Assembly (NCBI RefSeq): GCF_003966895.1
Contig: NZ_AP018449.1
Location: forward strand, 3,427,501-3,491,500
Reading direction: 5' to 3'
Origin: Methylomusa anaerophila
Lineage (GTDB): Bacteria; Bacillota; Negativicutes; Sporomusales; Sporomusaceae
Length of the DNA: 64,000 nt
Part shown: one piece after another, positions 50,982 through 59,493 of the stretch
Layout of the letters: every line of letters starts with the position of its first letter
How positions within the stretch are numbered: the first letter of the stretch is position 1
Notes under the pieces: model-generated
What the model was told of the DNA's origin: nothing
Seen by the model: the letters and a program-made list of their open reading frames with translations, nothing else
The model's database searches: none
Position numbers and translations under genes: made by a program

Positions 50982-51806
50982 ATGGAATTGATACAGGTTG
51001 ACCGGGAAAAATGTACTCAGTGTGGCCGTTGCACCCAAGTCTGTCCGTTGGGTGTTATCGGTATGGACGGACATGGGCCGAAGGTTATAAGGCAACTCTG
51101 TATTGCCTGCGGTCACTGTGTGGCTGTTTGTCCCTCGGATGCCCTGGACAATGTAAATACACCATTAGCCAATCAAATACCATTGGAAAAAGCGCCGGTT
51201 TTAGACGCAGACACCGCGGCTCTTTTTCTGCGCAGCCGACGTTCCGTTCGGGCGTATCAAAAGACGGTCGTTCCTCGGGAAAAGATTCGGCAGCTTCTGG
51301 ATATCGCCAGGCTTGCGCCTACTGCTGGCAATTCGCAAGGAGTTGCATATCATGTCATCGATAACCAGAACACACTGCGTAGCATTACCGCCGTTATCGT
51401 TGGCTGGGCAGAAGAGGCATTGCAATCTCCGCCTTGGGCCGGATCACCCTTTGAGGCGTCCCTTGCCGCGCAAGTGGCCAGCTACCGTCAAACCGGTCGG
51501 GATGTTGTTTTGCGTGATGCTCCTTGTCTGGTGGTGGCCATAGCTGACAAAAACTTTTTGCCCACCGGCCGGGACAATACTCACTTTTCACTAGCTTATG
51601 CGGAACTTTACGCGCCATCCATCGGTCTAGGAACCTGCTGGGCCGGATTTTTCGAAGCCTGTGCCGCCGCCGGTTATCAACCACTTCTTAACCTTTTGAA
51701 CCTGCCGGAAAACATGAGTATAACCGGTGGCATCATGGTGGGTTATCCGCAATTTACCCATAAAAGGCTGGTAGACCGAAATCCCCTGCAAATAACCTGG
51801 CAATAG
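50982..51806 (+). CDS. Ferredoxin-nitroreductase fusion (first paralogue)
   Basis: 274 residues. Two [4Fe-4S] motifs in the first 50 residues: CTQCGRCTQVCPLG and CIACGHCVAVCPSDA. A nitroreductase domain follows: LRSRRSVRAYQKTVVPREKI, ARLAPTAGNSQGVAYHVID, and the end GYPQFTHKRLVDRNPLQITW. FMN enzymes of this layout reduce nitroaromatics or quinones using low-potential electrons delivered through the clusters. Divergent from the truncated HxlR. A paralogue of the same length is at 55.3 kb. Confidence 0.93.
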   Translation: MELIQVDREKCTQCGRCTQVCPLGVIGMDGHGPKVIRQLCIACGHCVAVCPSDALDNVNTPLANQIPLEKAPVLDADTAALFLRSRRSVRAYQKTVVPREKIRQLLDIARLAPTAGNSQGVAYHVIDNQNTLRSITAVIVGWAEEALQSPPWAGSPFEASLAAQVASYRQTGRDVVLRDAPCLVVAIADKNFLPTGRDNTHFSLAYAELYAPSIGLGTCWAGFFEACAAAGYQPLLNLLNLPENMSITGGIMVGYPQFTHKRLVDRNPLQITWQ

Positions 51807-51884
51807 TTCGTACAGACAGTATGCTTAAGATCGAAAAAATTGATAATGAGGCAATAAAATAATTTAGCAGTGAGGAGAGCGAAA

Positions 51885-52532
51885 ATGAAAGTATTAGCAT
51901 TCAACGGAAGTCCGCGGAAGACCTGGAATACCGCCACACTACTCAATAAAGCTTTGGAAGGAGCTGCATCACAGGGGGCTGAGACGGAACTGATTCATCT
52001 TTATGATCTCAACTACAAAGGATGTATCAGTTGTTTCGCCTGCAAAACCAAAGACGGAAAGAGCTATGGCCGGTGTCCAATACCGGATGATCTGGCGCCG
52101 GTCTTTAAAAAAGTGGAGGAAGCGGATGCTATCATCCTGGGTTCACCCATTTATCTTGGCAGAGTAACAGGCGAGATGGCGTCATTCATGGACCGGCTAG
52201 CGTTTCAATATTTGATGTATTCCGATCAGCCCCAATCGCTTTTTCCCAAGAGAATTAGCACAGGGTTTATTTATACGATGAATGTCACTGAGGAACAGAT
52301 GCAAGAATTTGGCTTTGCAAACCATCTTGTTTTTAACGAAAATATATTGCGACGTGTGTTTGGAAACTCGGAAACTCTCAACAGTTTTGATACTTATCAG
52401 TTTGAGGATTATTCAAAGGTGGTTGCGCCGAGGTTTGATCCTGTGAAAAAAGCAAAGAGGCGAGAAGCGGTATTCCCTGAAGATTGCCAAAAAGCCTTTG
52501 ACATGGGCGTGAGATTTGCCCAAAAAGTATAG
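51885..52532 (+). CDS. Iron-sulfur-flavoprotein-like flavodoxin-family oxidoreductase
   Basis: 215 residues from ATG 51885 (GTGAGGAGAG upstream; the frame from 51870 has no better site). MKVLAFNGSPRKTWNTATLL is the FMN loop; YKGCISCFACKTKDGKSYGR with C-x2-C-x2-C and a later Cys is the metal or thiol site; LGSPIYLGRVTGEMASFMDR binds the flavin ring. Members reduce quinones or serve as electron carriers. Follows the nitroreductase by 78 nt, probably in the same operon. Confidence 0.9.
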   Translation: MKVLAFNGSPRKTWNTATLLNKALEGAASQGAETELIHLYDLNYKGCISCFACKTKDGKSYGRCPIPDDLAPVFKKVEEADAIILGSPIYLGRVTGEMASFMDRLAFQYLMYSDQPQSLFPKRISTGFIYTMNVTEEQMQEFGFANHLVFNENILRRVFGNSETLNSFDTYQFEDYSKVVAPRFDPVKKAKRREAVFPEDCQKAFDMGVRFAQKV

Positions 52533-52548
52533 GGAAAGGCGGAAGCAT

Positions 52549-53239
52549 TTGAAAACCTTGTTTGATGAAACTAGTACTCTGCGTCACTTAAATCATTAGA
52601 TAAGGTTGCAAGGATTTTTTTGTCCTGCGAGGCGGAGGAGCCGCGCATATCGGACATATGTAAGGAGACGACAACGAAGCAGGACGAAAAAAAGACTGCA
52701 AGATTATCCATGTATTTAGGTGACGCAGAGTACTAGAATCAAGCATGAAGCTGAAAAACCGATTCATACGTTCGGTAACATGGGAAGGTATGGCGGACAG
52801 CTCAGGCGGCCTGACGGACAGATTAATTAAGGTATATGAAACACTGGCCCAAGGCGGCGTTGGCTTAATTATTACCGGCGGTACTTATTTAGCGAAGAAT
52901 TCGACTACATTGCCAGGAATGGCGGGCCTTTACGAAGATTCAGCGATTCAGGACTATAGAAAATTTACCGATATGGTTCATGCACACGGCTGCCCTATTG
53001 TTTTACAACTTGCGTATGCTGGCCGGGACGGCGAAATGTGGAATCCGTCTTCTCCTTCGAAAAATGATATAAAATCAGTTGTAAAAGTGTTCGGAGAGGG
53101 CGCCATCAGGGCAAAACGGGCGGGGTTCGATGGGGTGCAAATACATGCGGCCCATGGGTATTTTTTGAGTCAGTTTCTTAGTCGGCAAAGCAATACACGC
53201 CAAGGCTTCAAGGGGCGCATGGGTTCCGAAGCGTTTTAA
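52549..53239 (+). pseudogene. NADH:flavin oxidoreductase (old yellow enzyme) gene split by a MITE and truncated
   Basis: TTG 52549 (GGCGGAAG upstream) opens LKTLFDETS, the start of OYE-family proteins, and is cut by the MITE at 52571-52736. After the MITE the frame continues as MKLKNRFIRSVTWEGMADSS, AQGGVGLIITGGTYLAKNST and RAGFDGVQIHAAHGYFLSQF, with the FMN and substrate-binding H-x-x-H. It ends at 53239, before the C-terminal FMN-phosphate site, at about half length. Last in the nitroreductase-flavodoxin row. Confidence 0.8.
52571..52736. mobile_element. MITE with 23-bp terminal inverted repeats and CTAG target duplication
   Basis: Left end CTAGTACTCTGCGTCAC (continuing to 52593) and right end (52714-52736) are inverted repeats with one mismatch over 23 bp. 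Inner arms (GATAAGGTTGCA near 52599 and TGCAAGATTATC near 52697) extend the pairing, so the whole 166 bp can fold into a long hairpin. It has no ORF. CTAG at both junctions is the likely target duplication: removing the element and one CTAG restores GAAACTAGAATC inside the OYE gene. Confidence 0.85.
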
Positions 53240-53437
53240 AAGGCCCAGAAGGAAGAACAGCCGGTTGTCTATCGGCTATTCCTTTAGCAACGCTAATAAA
53301 TAAGGAAATGTTACTTTCCATCTGCCATTGGTGGCATATTTTCTAAGGTACCATCTTACCTGGCTCTATCACGCGACCTTGGTGCCATGTACGTAAAGGT
53401 AACATTTTGGGGAGAAATCATACAAATACAAGCATGA

Positions 53438-53470
53438 AGTGCCCGCTGTCGATAAACAGCGGGCACTTTT
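53438..53470 (+). terminator. Terminator
   Basis: AGTGCCCGCTGT (53438-53449) and ACAGCGGGCACT (53456-53467) form a perfect 12-bp stem with a 6-nt loop followed by TTTT. It ends the nitroreductase-flavodoxin-OYE transcript; the 200 nt before it hold no gene. Confidence 0.85.
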
Positions 53471-53561
53471 CATACTCATTTATCGGGCTATCCGGCGTAT
53501 TCATGCTGGGTGCTTCTCCAAAAGACATTAGGAACAAGGAATACTTTTGACGGGGTGTCCA

Positions 53562-53918
53562 CTAAACCTTGATATTTTCTTCACCTGGGATGATCTCAAT
53601 ATTTGTAATCAAATTATCGGCGACAGTGAAGAAGTAATAGAAAATTTGCGGGCTGCTCGGGAAATTCCCACTGGCGATGGAAGTTACAATGGTTATCCCA
53701 TATTTTTCTTCCACGGCAGTGACTTCAGATTTTAGCTTGAACTCATCATTGCTCCCGCCGCGCCATTTCTTTATGGCTTCAAGTCCATTGATATGATTGT
53801 TTTCCCCTACGTCATGGACATGGGCATCTTTGGTGAGGCACTTTTCCAAAACGCTGCTATCATTGGAATTGATCGAATCCAGGTAAATCGAGATGGGGCC
53901 TGAAAGTTTCGTATTCAT
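53562..53918 (-). CDS. SnoaL/NTF2-like protein
   Basis: 118 residues from ATG 53918 (AGGAGAAAAA upstream); a longer frame to 54047 lacks a ribosome site. ISIYLDSINSNDSSVLEKCL, DAHVHDVGENNHINGLEAIK and SGNFPSSPQIFYYFFTVADN fit the nuclear-transport-factor-2-like fold with the H-D-V-G strand. Divergent from the WYL regulator with a dyad in between. Confidence 0.75.
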   Translation of the reverse strand: MNTKLSGPISIYLDSINSNDSSVLEKCLTKDAHVHDVGENNHINGLEAIKKWRGGSNDEFKLKSEVTAVEEKYGITIVTSIASGNFPSSPQIFYYFFTVADNLITNIEIIPGEENIKV

Positions 53919-54037
53919 GTTTTTCTCCTTTCTTGGGGCAAAATTCCGTAGTTGTTCTGTGGTGCAAGTACCTATAGCTTTACGATACCCCCTTTGAGTG
54001 GTATTAGTGTCTCCTAATAACTCAATTGTATCAGGCC

Positions 54038-54061
54038 AATATGACAACTATGTGTCATATT
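54038..54061. promoter_or_regulatory. 9-bp dyad between SnoaL-like and WYL-regulator genes
   Basis: AATATGACA (54038-54046) and TGTCATATT (54053-54061) are perfect inverted repeats with a 6-nt spacer. TGACA-type dyads fit the DeoR/YafY-like HTH encoded next to it. Confidence 0.55.
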
Positions 54062-54305
54062 TATCTGATATAATTAAAATAAAAGTTGGCCATGAACAGG
54101 CCATGGTCAGCGCAGTGGTTTAGCGGCTATTGGCAGTAGGCTGCAAGTAGAATTTGTGCTGTATTTGGGGATTATAGAATCTGTCTGATAAAGCTGCTCC
54201 CGCTTCCAATTGTGCAGAGTGGTGGTACTTTATAAAAGTCATTGCCAGTAGGGCGTGAAGTTCGTAAGGAATTGAAATAGTATAAGCGTTATTGGGGTGA
54301 TGGAA

Positions 54306-55214
54306 ATGAAAATGGGTCGGTTGTTTGAAATAACAACAATCCTCATTAACAAAGGGAATGTTACCGCTCAGGAACTTGCTGACCGCTTTAGCGTATCGAC
54401 GCGGACAATTTACAGGGATATTGATTTGCTTTCTTCCGCCGGTGTGCCTGTATATATGAACAAAGGCCATGGCGGGGGGATTTACCTGCTCGAAGATTAT
54501 ACACTAAGCAAGGCGCTTATCTCGGACAAAGAAAGCGAAAATTTACTTCTGGCGGTCAAAACCCTTCAGGCGACGCAGTATCCCGAGATGAATGCCATTC
54601 TGGAAAAGATGGGTGCCCTGTTTAAGAAGCTTCCTAGCCATGACTGGGTGGAAGTGGATTTTTCTCCATGGGGGAGTTCGCCAAACGAACAAAATAAATT
54701 TAATGATATCAAGCGGGCCATGCTGAACCGCAATGTGATCCGGTTTGATTATGTGAACGGGGAAGGCCGCAAGAGCAACCGTCTGGCGGAACCGGAAAAA
54801 CTGATATTTAAAAATAACGCCTGGTATCTGATGGCCTTTTGCCGTCAGCGTCAAGAACACCGGACATTCCGTATTTCGCGACTAAAAAAATTGGCATTGG
54901 TTGGGGAAACCTTTGAAAGAAAAGCGCTGCCAGGACCGGAACCGGAAAAAAGGAACCCCCAGCAGCCCTTGATTGATTTGAAGCTTCGCTGCAAGGCGCA
55001 GGCGCTAAGCCGGCTTTATGATTATTTTGATGAAACATTTCTCATTCCGAACGCTGACGGCAGTTTTTCGTTAGAAGCATCGCTGCCCGAAGGCGAATGG
55101 CTTTACAGCTATATTTTATCTTTTGGCAACTTGGTGGAAGTAGTAGCCCCAGTGCATATACGAAATATCATCATACAGCGAATACAGGAAACATTAAAAA
55201 TTTATCGACCATGA
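54306..55214 (+). CDS. YafY-type HTH and WYL-domain regulator
   Basis: 302 residues from ATG 54306. N-terminal HTH: VTAQELADRFSVSTRTIYRD, IDLLSSAGVPVYMNKGHGGG. The WYL domain lies in the middle (VIRFDYVNGEGRKSNRLAEP, KNNAWYLMAFCRQRQEHRTF), and a C-terminal WCX-like extension follows. WYL proteins are ligand- or nucleic-acid-responsive; this group often sits beside single enzymes it regulates. Likely targets: the SnoaL-like gene and perhaps the nitroreductase downstream. Confidence 0.9.
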   Translation: MKMGRLFEITTILINKGNVTAQELADRFSVSTRTIYRDIDLLSSAGVPVYMNKGHGGGIYLLEDYTLSKALISDKESENLLLAVKTLQATQYPEMNAILEKMGALFKKLPSHDWVEVDFSPWGSSPNEQNKFNDIKRAMLNRNVIRFDYVNGEGRKSNRLAEPEKLIFKNNAWYLMAFCRQRQEHRTFRISRLKKLALVGETFERKALPGPEPEKRNPQQPLIDLKLRCKAQALSRLYDYFDETFLIPNADGSFSLEASLPEGEWLYSYILSFGNLVEVVAPVHIRNIIIQRIQETLKIYRP

Positions 55215-55280
55215 TTAATATGACAGGCTGTTGTCTTATTATCTTCTGTATAATCAAGAAAAAACAGGAGGCGCGAAAAA

Positions 55281-56102
55281 ATGAATTTAATCAAGGTTGA
55301 TCAGGATAAATGTACGCGGTGTGGCCTTTGTGTTGCGGTTTGTCGGGGAGTTCTCGGCCTGGGGAATAGTGGACCAGAAGTGATTCGTCCCCTCTGTATC
55401 GGCTGCGGTCAGTGCGTGGCGGTTTGTCCGCAGTCTGCCCTCGATAATTTAAAGTCCCCGCGTAGTAGACAAATGGTACCCCAAACACCGGTCTTTGATG
55501 CCGAAACAGCAGCCTTGTTTTTACGGTCCCGCCGCTCTATCCGGGACTACCAGCCAGAGGCTGTACCGCGGGAAAAGGTTTTGCAACTGCTCGATATTGC
55601 CCGTATGGCTCCAACTGCCTGCAATTCTCAGGGCGTTGCCTATCATGTTGTAGGTAACGCCGATACGTTGCGGGCGGTTGCCGCTGTCATTATTAAGTGG
55701 ACGGAAGACGAGCTGAACAAGAATTCGGCAATGGCAGCCTCGCCGTGGGCGCCGAATTCGGTTGCTCAGCTTGAAATCCATCGCCAGACAGGGGAAGATA
55801 TAGCGCTAAGGTCAGCTCCGTGCTTGATAGTAGCCATAGCAGAGAAAAATTCTCCGGCTCCTGTCAGGGATAATACCTATATCGCGTTTTCCTACTTGCA
55901 GCTATTTGCGACGACAATTGGTTTGGGGACGTGCTGGGCTGGATTGTTCGAGTATTGCGCCGCTTCCGGCTATGAGCCGCTTCTCCATCTGTTGGACTTG
56001 CCGGCAGGTATGCAGGTCATCAGTGGCATGATGGTAGGCTATCCAAAGTATACCTATAAACGGGTGGTAGAGAGAAACCCTTTGCGCGTTACCTGGAAAT
56101 AG
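55281..56102 (+). CDS. Ferredoxin-nitroreductase fusion (second paralogue)
   Basis: 273 residues, start with CAGGAGGCG upstream. CTRCGLCVAVCRGV and CIGCGQCVAVCPQSA hold the clusters; note that the first motif ends C-R-G where the other paralogue has C-P-L. Nitroreductase domain: LRSRRSIRDYQPEAVPREKV, ARMAPTACNSQGVAYHVVG, ending MMVGYPKYTYKRVVERNPLR. Colinear with the protein at 51 kb and clearly a duplicate, but diverged. Follows the WYL regulator by 66 nt. Confidence 0.93.
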   Translation: MNLIKVDQDKCTRCGLCVAVCRGVLGLGNSGPEVIRPLCIGCGQCVAVCPQSALDNLKSPRSRQMVPQTPVFDAETAALFLRSRRSIRDYQPEAVPREKVLQLLDIARMAPTACNSQGVAYHVVGNADTLRAVAAVIIKWTEDELNKNSAMAASPWAPNSVAQLEIHRQTGEDIALRSAPCLIVAIAEKNSPAPVRDNTYIAFSYLQLFATTIGLGTCWAGLFEYCAASGYEPLLHLLDLPAGMQVISGMMVGYPKYTYKRVVERNPLRVTWK

Positions 56103-56307
56103 TTTGAGCGGTTATTGCATCGAAATGGAGGATACTTTTAGCACATGACATGCAATGGAACCAGTTGCGAAGCCGTAGTATCATTGAGTTCTAGATTCTT
56201 GTAAACAGTTTTTTAACACGTCATTGGTGCCATGTTCATGTAGATCATTAATGTTTAAGCGAGCGTGGAGGACAGTATGATGAAACGAACAGTGTGTTAC
56301 TATATGA

Positions 56308-56347
56308 TAAAATGAAGGCTTAGCGTTATTGCTAAGCCTTCATTTTA
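56308..56347 (-). terminator. Terminator after tRNA-Lys
   Basis: Perfect 17-bp arms 56308-56324 and 56331-56347 with loop AATAAC on the minus strand, ending in TTTTA. It starts right after the CCA end of the tRNA gene. Confidence 0.8.
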
Positions 56348-56425
56348 TGGTGACCTGCCAGGGACTCGAACCCTAAACACCTACTGATTAAGAGTCAGTT
56401 GCTCTACCAATTGAGCTAGCGAGTC
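56348..56425 (-). tRNA. tRNA-Lys (CTT)
   Basis: The minus strand folds into a cloverleaf with the anticodon loop CTCTTAA in stem ACTGA/TCAGT, hence anticodon CTT. The T-loop is TTCGAGT and CCA is encoded. Two irregularities: one mismatch in the acceptor stem (C5-A68) and a 7-nt variable region where 5 is usual. It probably still functions. Convergent-free position upstream of gltX on the opposite strand. Confidence 0.85.
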
Positions 56426-56507
56426 ATTATAGAATTTTTCATTAACAATTATACATTCTATATATTAAACTGGGTGTTGTCAACCCGTCTGATCACCTGG
56501 TCAATGT

Positions 56508-56515
56508 GGTATAAT
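56508..56515 (+). promoter_or_regulatory. Extended -10 promoter of gltX
   Basis: TGG followed by TATAAT (56510-56515) makes an extended -10 element 33 nt before the gltX start. A clear -35 box was not seen. Confidence 0.5.
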
Positions 56516-56548
56516 AAACCTTACATACCAAAGTTGGAGGTACCGGCT

Positions 56549-58021
56549 GTGAACCATGTCAGAGTAAGATTTGCCCCTAGCCCAACTGGATATTTGCATG
56601 TCGGCGGCGCAAGAACCGCTTTATTTAATTGGTTTTTTGCCCGCAAGCAGGGCGGGCAGTTCGTTTTACGGATTGAAGATACCGATACCCAGCGGTTGAA
56701 GGAAGACTCGGTATCGCAAATTCTAGCAAGTATGAAATGGTTGGGAATAAACTGGGATGAGGGACCGGAGATTGGTGGCCCGTGCGGTCCCTACTATCAA
56801 TCCCAACGGCTTGAATTGTATCAAAAGGAAGCTCGGCGGCTGGTTAAAGAAGGAAAAGCTTACTATTGTTTTTGTACGCCGGATGAATTGGCCGAGACAC
56901 GGGAGCTCCAGCGGCAGACGGGTCAGGCGTTCCGCTACAATGGCAAGTGCCGCGACATTCCTCTAAAGGAAGCCCTAAAACGAATAGAAGCCGGGGAGGA
57001 GGCTGTCATTAGGCTGCGGATTCCCGACGAAGGACAGATAACAGTAACCGACTTAATTCATGGGAAAGTGAATTTTGAACTGGACCAGTTGGATGACCTA
57101 ATCATCGTGAAATCAAACGGAATACCCGCCTATAATTTTGCCTGTGTCGTTGACGACCACGCAATGAATATTAGTCACGTCATCCGGGCGGAAGAGCATC
57201 TTTCAAACACGCCGAAGCAGGTACTAATATATCAGGCACTGGGCTATCATACCGTCCAGTTTGCTCATGTGCCGATGATACTGGCCCCTGACCGCAGCAA
57301 ACTCAGTAAGCGTCACGGGGCAACATCAATAGAAGAGTTCCGCGAACAGGGGTTTCTCGCCCCGGCGATCGTGAATTATCTGACGTTCTTGGGATGGTCT
57401 CCGGGTACCGACCAGGAGCTCATAACGCCTGCGGAAACGGTAGAACAATTCGAGATCAGCAAGGTATCCAAAAAAGCGGCAATTTATGATACCAAAAAGC
57501 TGGCCTGGATTAACGGCCAGTATCTTAACAGCATGGGTCTGAACGAGGTGACGGGGGAGGCAATCCCTTTCCTGCTGCGCAAAAATCTGATAACAATAAC
57601 GCAAGCTGGGGAACAGTATGATTCGATCAGAAGCATCATTACTGTGGTGCGGAACAGGGTCAAGACACTTGTTGAGCTGGCCGAAGCGATGGAGTACTTT
57701 TTCAAGGATGTTACGAAGTATGACGAAAAAGGTCAGCGCAAATATTTTTCACGGCAGGAAGCAGCGGAGCTTTTGCGCCAGGGCCGGGATTGTCTGGAGC
57801 GGATTGAGTGTTTCGATGTTCAACATACAGAGGCTGCTTACCGGCAACTGATCGAGGATTTATCCATCAAAAGCGGTGATCTCATTCATCCTACCCGGCT
57901 TGCTTTGACAGGTCGTACGGAGAGCCCTGGGTTGTTTGAAGTCATGGTGTTGTTAGGGAAGGATTACTGTCTGGCAAGAATGAATCAAGCCATAGATTTT
58001 ATCTGTAAGATGCCAATATAA
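56549..58021 (+). CDS. gltX: Glutamyl-tRNA synthetase
   Basis: 490 residues from GTG 56549 with GGAGG 8 nt upstream. Class I motifs are intact: PSPTGYLHVGGARTALFN (HIGH-type HVGG, about residues 10-27) and DRSKLSKRHG (KMSKS type, near residue 255). A zinc-like segment CFCTPDELAE and the C-terminal anticodon-binding helical domain are present, and length is typical for bacterial GltX. Charges tRNA-Glu, whose gene lies 106 nt downstream. Whether it also charges tRNA-Gln cannot be told from this window. Confidence 0.96.
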   Translation: MNHVRVRFAPSPTGYLHVGGARTALFNWFFARKQGGQFVLRIEDTDTQRLKEDSVSQILASMKWLGINWDEGPEIGGPCGPYYQSQRLELYQKEARRLVKEGKAYYCFCTPDELAETRELQRQTGQAFRYNGKCRDIPLKEALKRIEAGEEAVIRLRIPDEGQITVTDLIHGKVNFELDQLDDLIIVKSNGIPAYNFACVVDDHAMNISHVIRAEEHLSNTPKQVLIYQALGYHTVQFAHVPMILAPDRSKLSKRHGATSIEEFREQGFLAPAIVNYLTFLGWSPGTDQELITPAETVEQFEISKVSKKAAIYDTKKLAWINGQYLNSMGLNEVTGEAIPFLLRKNLITITQAGEQYDSIRSIITVVRNRVKTLVELAEAMEYFFKDVTKYDEKGQRKYFSRQEAAELLRQGRDCLERIECFDVQHTEAAYRQLIEDLSIKSGDLIHPTRLALTGRTESPGLFEVMVLLGKDYCLARMNQAIDFICKMPI

Positions 58022-58126
58022 TATTCATATGTAGCTCTTGCGATTTTCCATTAGACGAGTTACTATAAATAAGGGATTCCAGATAAGGTAGTAACGGAGT
58101 TTACTCTGGGACCTCCATTATATTGT

Positions 58127-58201
58127 GGCCCTATGGTCAAGAGGTTAAGACGCTGCCCTCTCAAGGCGGAGACAGGGGTTCAATTCCCCTTAGGGCTACC
58201 A
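58127..58201 (+). tRNA. tRNA-Glu (CTC)
   Basis: GGCCCTA pairs with TAGGGCT; the anticodon arm CTGCC-CTCTCAA-GGCGG gives anticodon CTC; T-arm GGGGTTCAATTCCCC; CCA is encoded. The cognate synthetase gene lies directly upstream, and a terminator follows at 58215. Confidence 0.92.
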
Positions 58202-58214
58202 TACATTCTTCAAG

Positions 58215-58253
58215 AAAGATCTTAGTCGAAAGTACTTCGGCTAAGATCTTTTT
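58215..58253. terminator. Terminator between tRNA-Glu and selD
   Basis: AAAGATCTTAGTCGAA (58215-58230) and TTCGGCTAAGATCTTT (58236-58251) pair with one G-T, followed by TT. It serves the tRNA transcript and possibly the convergent selD transcript. Confidence 0.8.
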
Positions 58254-58274
58254 GCGTAACACCTGCTTTCCCCT

Positions 58275-59306
58275 TTAACAACGAATATGAATATCGCCTT
58301 TCCCCGAAGCTTTAATCCGGCCGATAATAGTAGCTTGGACAATCCCTTGGTTTTTGAGTTTTTCCACTAGTGATTCAGCCTCTGGCTCTGGTACGCTGAA
58401 AAGTAGGCCGCCCGACGTTTGTGGGTCATAACACAAGTCTCGGATATTACCAGGGACGCCGTCGTCAAATGTTACTTGGGTCAAGTAATCGCGGTTGGCG
58501 TATGCGCCGGCGGGAACCAGCCCCATAGCGGCGGCATCGGCTGCCTCCGGCAGAAACGGAAATAAGTGGCTATATAGCTCCACCTGGACGCTGCTTGCTG
58601 CCGCCAGTTCATACGTGTGCCCGAGCAGGCCAAATCCAGTAATATCAGTACAGGCATTAATAGGAAAGGTGCCGGCTGCATCGGCTGCAGACCGGTTTAG
58701 CATGATCATGCTTTGGATGGCAGCCGCTACTCCGAGCGGGAGCATGTCAGCCTTGGCAGCAGTCGCGAGAATTCCGGTACCTAATGCCTTGGTTAGAATA
58801 AGGACATCTCCCGGCTTTGCGCCGGCATTAGTCCAAATTCTGGAGGGATGAACAATTCCCGTGACACTGAGACCATACTTAGGCTCAGGATTATCGACAG
58901 TATGACCACCGACGATTACTACTCCCGACTCAATCGCCTTGTCAAAGCCGCCGCGGAGAATATCTGCAAGCACATCCGGCCCCAGGGAACATATAGGAAA
59001 GCCAACAATATTAAGCGCCGTCAATGGCGTGCCGCCCATGGCGTAGATATCGCTTAGACTGTTGGCTGCGGCAATCTGGCCAAAGGTATAAGGGTCATCG
59101 ACAACCGGACTGAAAAAGTCGACTGTCTGGACGAGTGCCGTATTATCATCTAACTGGTAGACACCGGCATCGTCTGATGTCTCAAGCCCAACTAGTAATT
59201 TATCATTAGGTTGTTTAGGTAATTGGTGCAGCACACGAGACAAGACTCCTGGCCCGATTTTTCCTGCACAGCCGCCATGTTGTGCAAAGGTCGTGAGTTT
59301 TACCAT
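58275..59306 (-). CDS. selD: Selenide, water dikinase (selenophosphate synthetase)
   Basis: 343 residues. N-terminal active-site loop FAQHGGCAGKIGPG: the catalytic Cys and the ATP-contacting Lys are present, while the second Cys of the E. coli GCGCK motif is Gly. Then TSDDAGVYQLDD, ALVQTVDFFSPVVDDPYTFG (Mg-binding Asp), IVGGHTVDNPEPKYGL and DPQTSGGLLFSV. Makes selenophosphate for selenocysteine and seU-tRNA, so the organism probably makes selenoproteins. No in-frame TGA at the active site, so this is the Cys form. Convergent with tRNA-Glu. Confidence 0.95.
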   Translation of the reverse strand: MVKLTTFAQHGGCAGKIGPGVLSRVLHQLPKQPNDKLLVGLETSDDAGVYQLDDNTALVQTVDFFSPVVDDPYTFGQIAAANSLSDIYAMGGTPLTALNIVGFPICSLGPDVLADILRGGFDKAIESGVVIVGGHTVDNPEPKYGLSVTGIVHPSRIWTNAGAKPGDVLILTKALGTGILATAAKADMLPLGVAAAIQSMIMLNRSAADAAGTFPINACTDITGFGLLGHTYELAAASSVQVELYSHLFPFLPEAADAAAMGLVPAGAYANRDYLTQVTFDDGVPGNIRDLCYDPQTSGGLLFSVPEPEAESLVEKLKNQGIVQATIIGRIKASGKGDIHIRC

Positions 59307-59493
59307 GTTGATCCCTACTTTTCTTTAAGTTTTAGCTTTTTTTTATATTCGGTGTCCGTCAGGAGGTATATTCCTTGCAAAATATTTCATATCCTGCTAA
59401 ATTAATGTTAATATTCGTACGATTACACAATGCCGAGTGGGTTTAGGATTGTCCGCGACTTATAGACAGCTAAAAATGTTTTCTATCAAGCTA

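Noticed and set aside
58275..59306. Possible selenocysteine codon in selD
   Set aside because: The active-site loop is read through with a normal Cys codon and there is no in-frame TGA.
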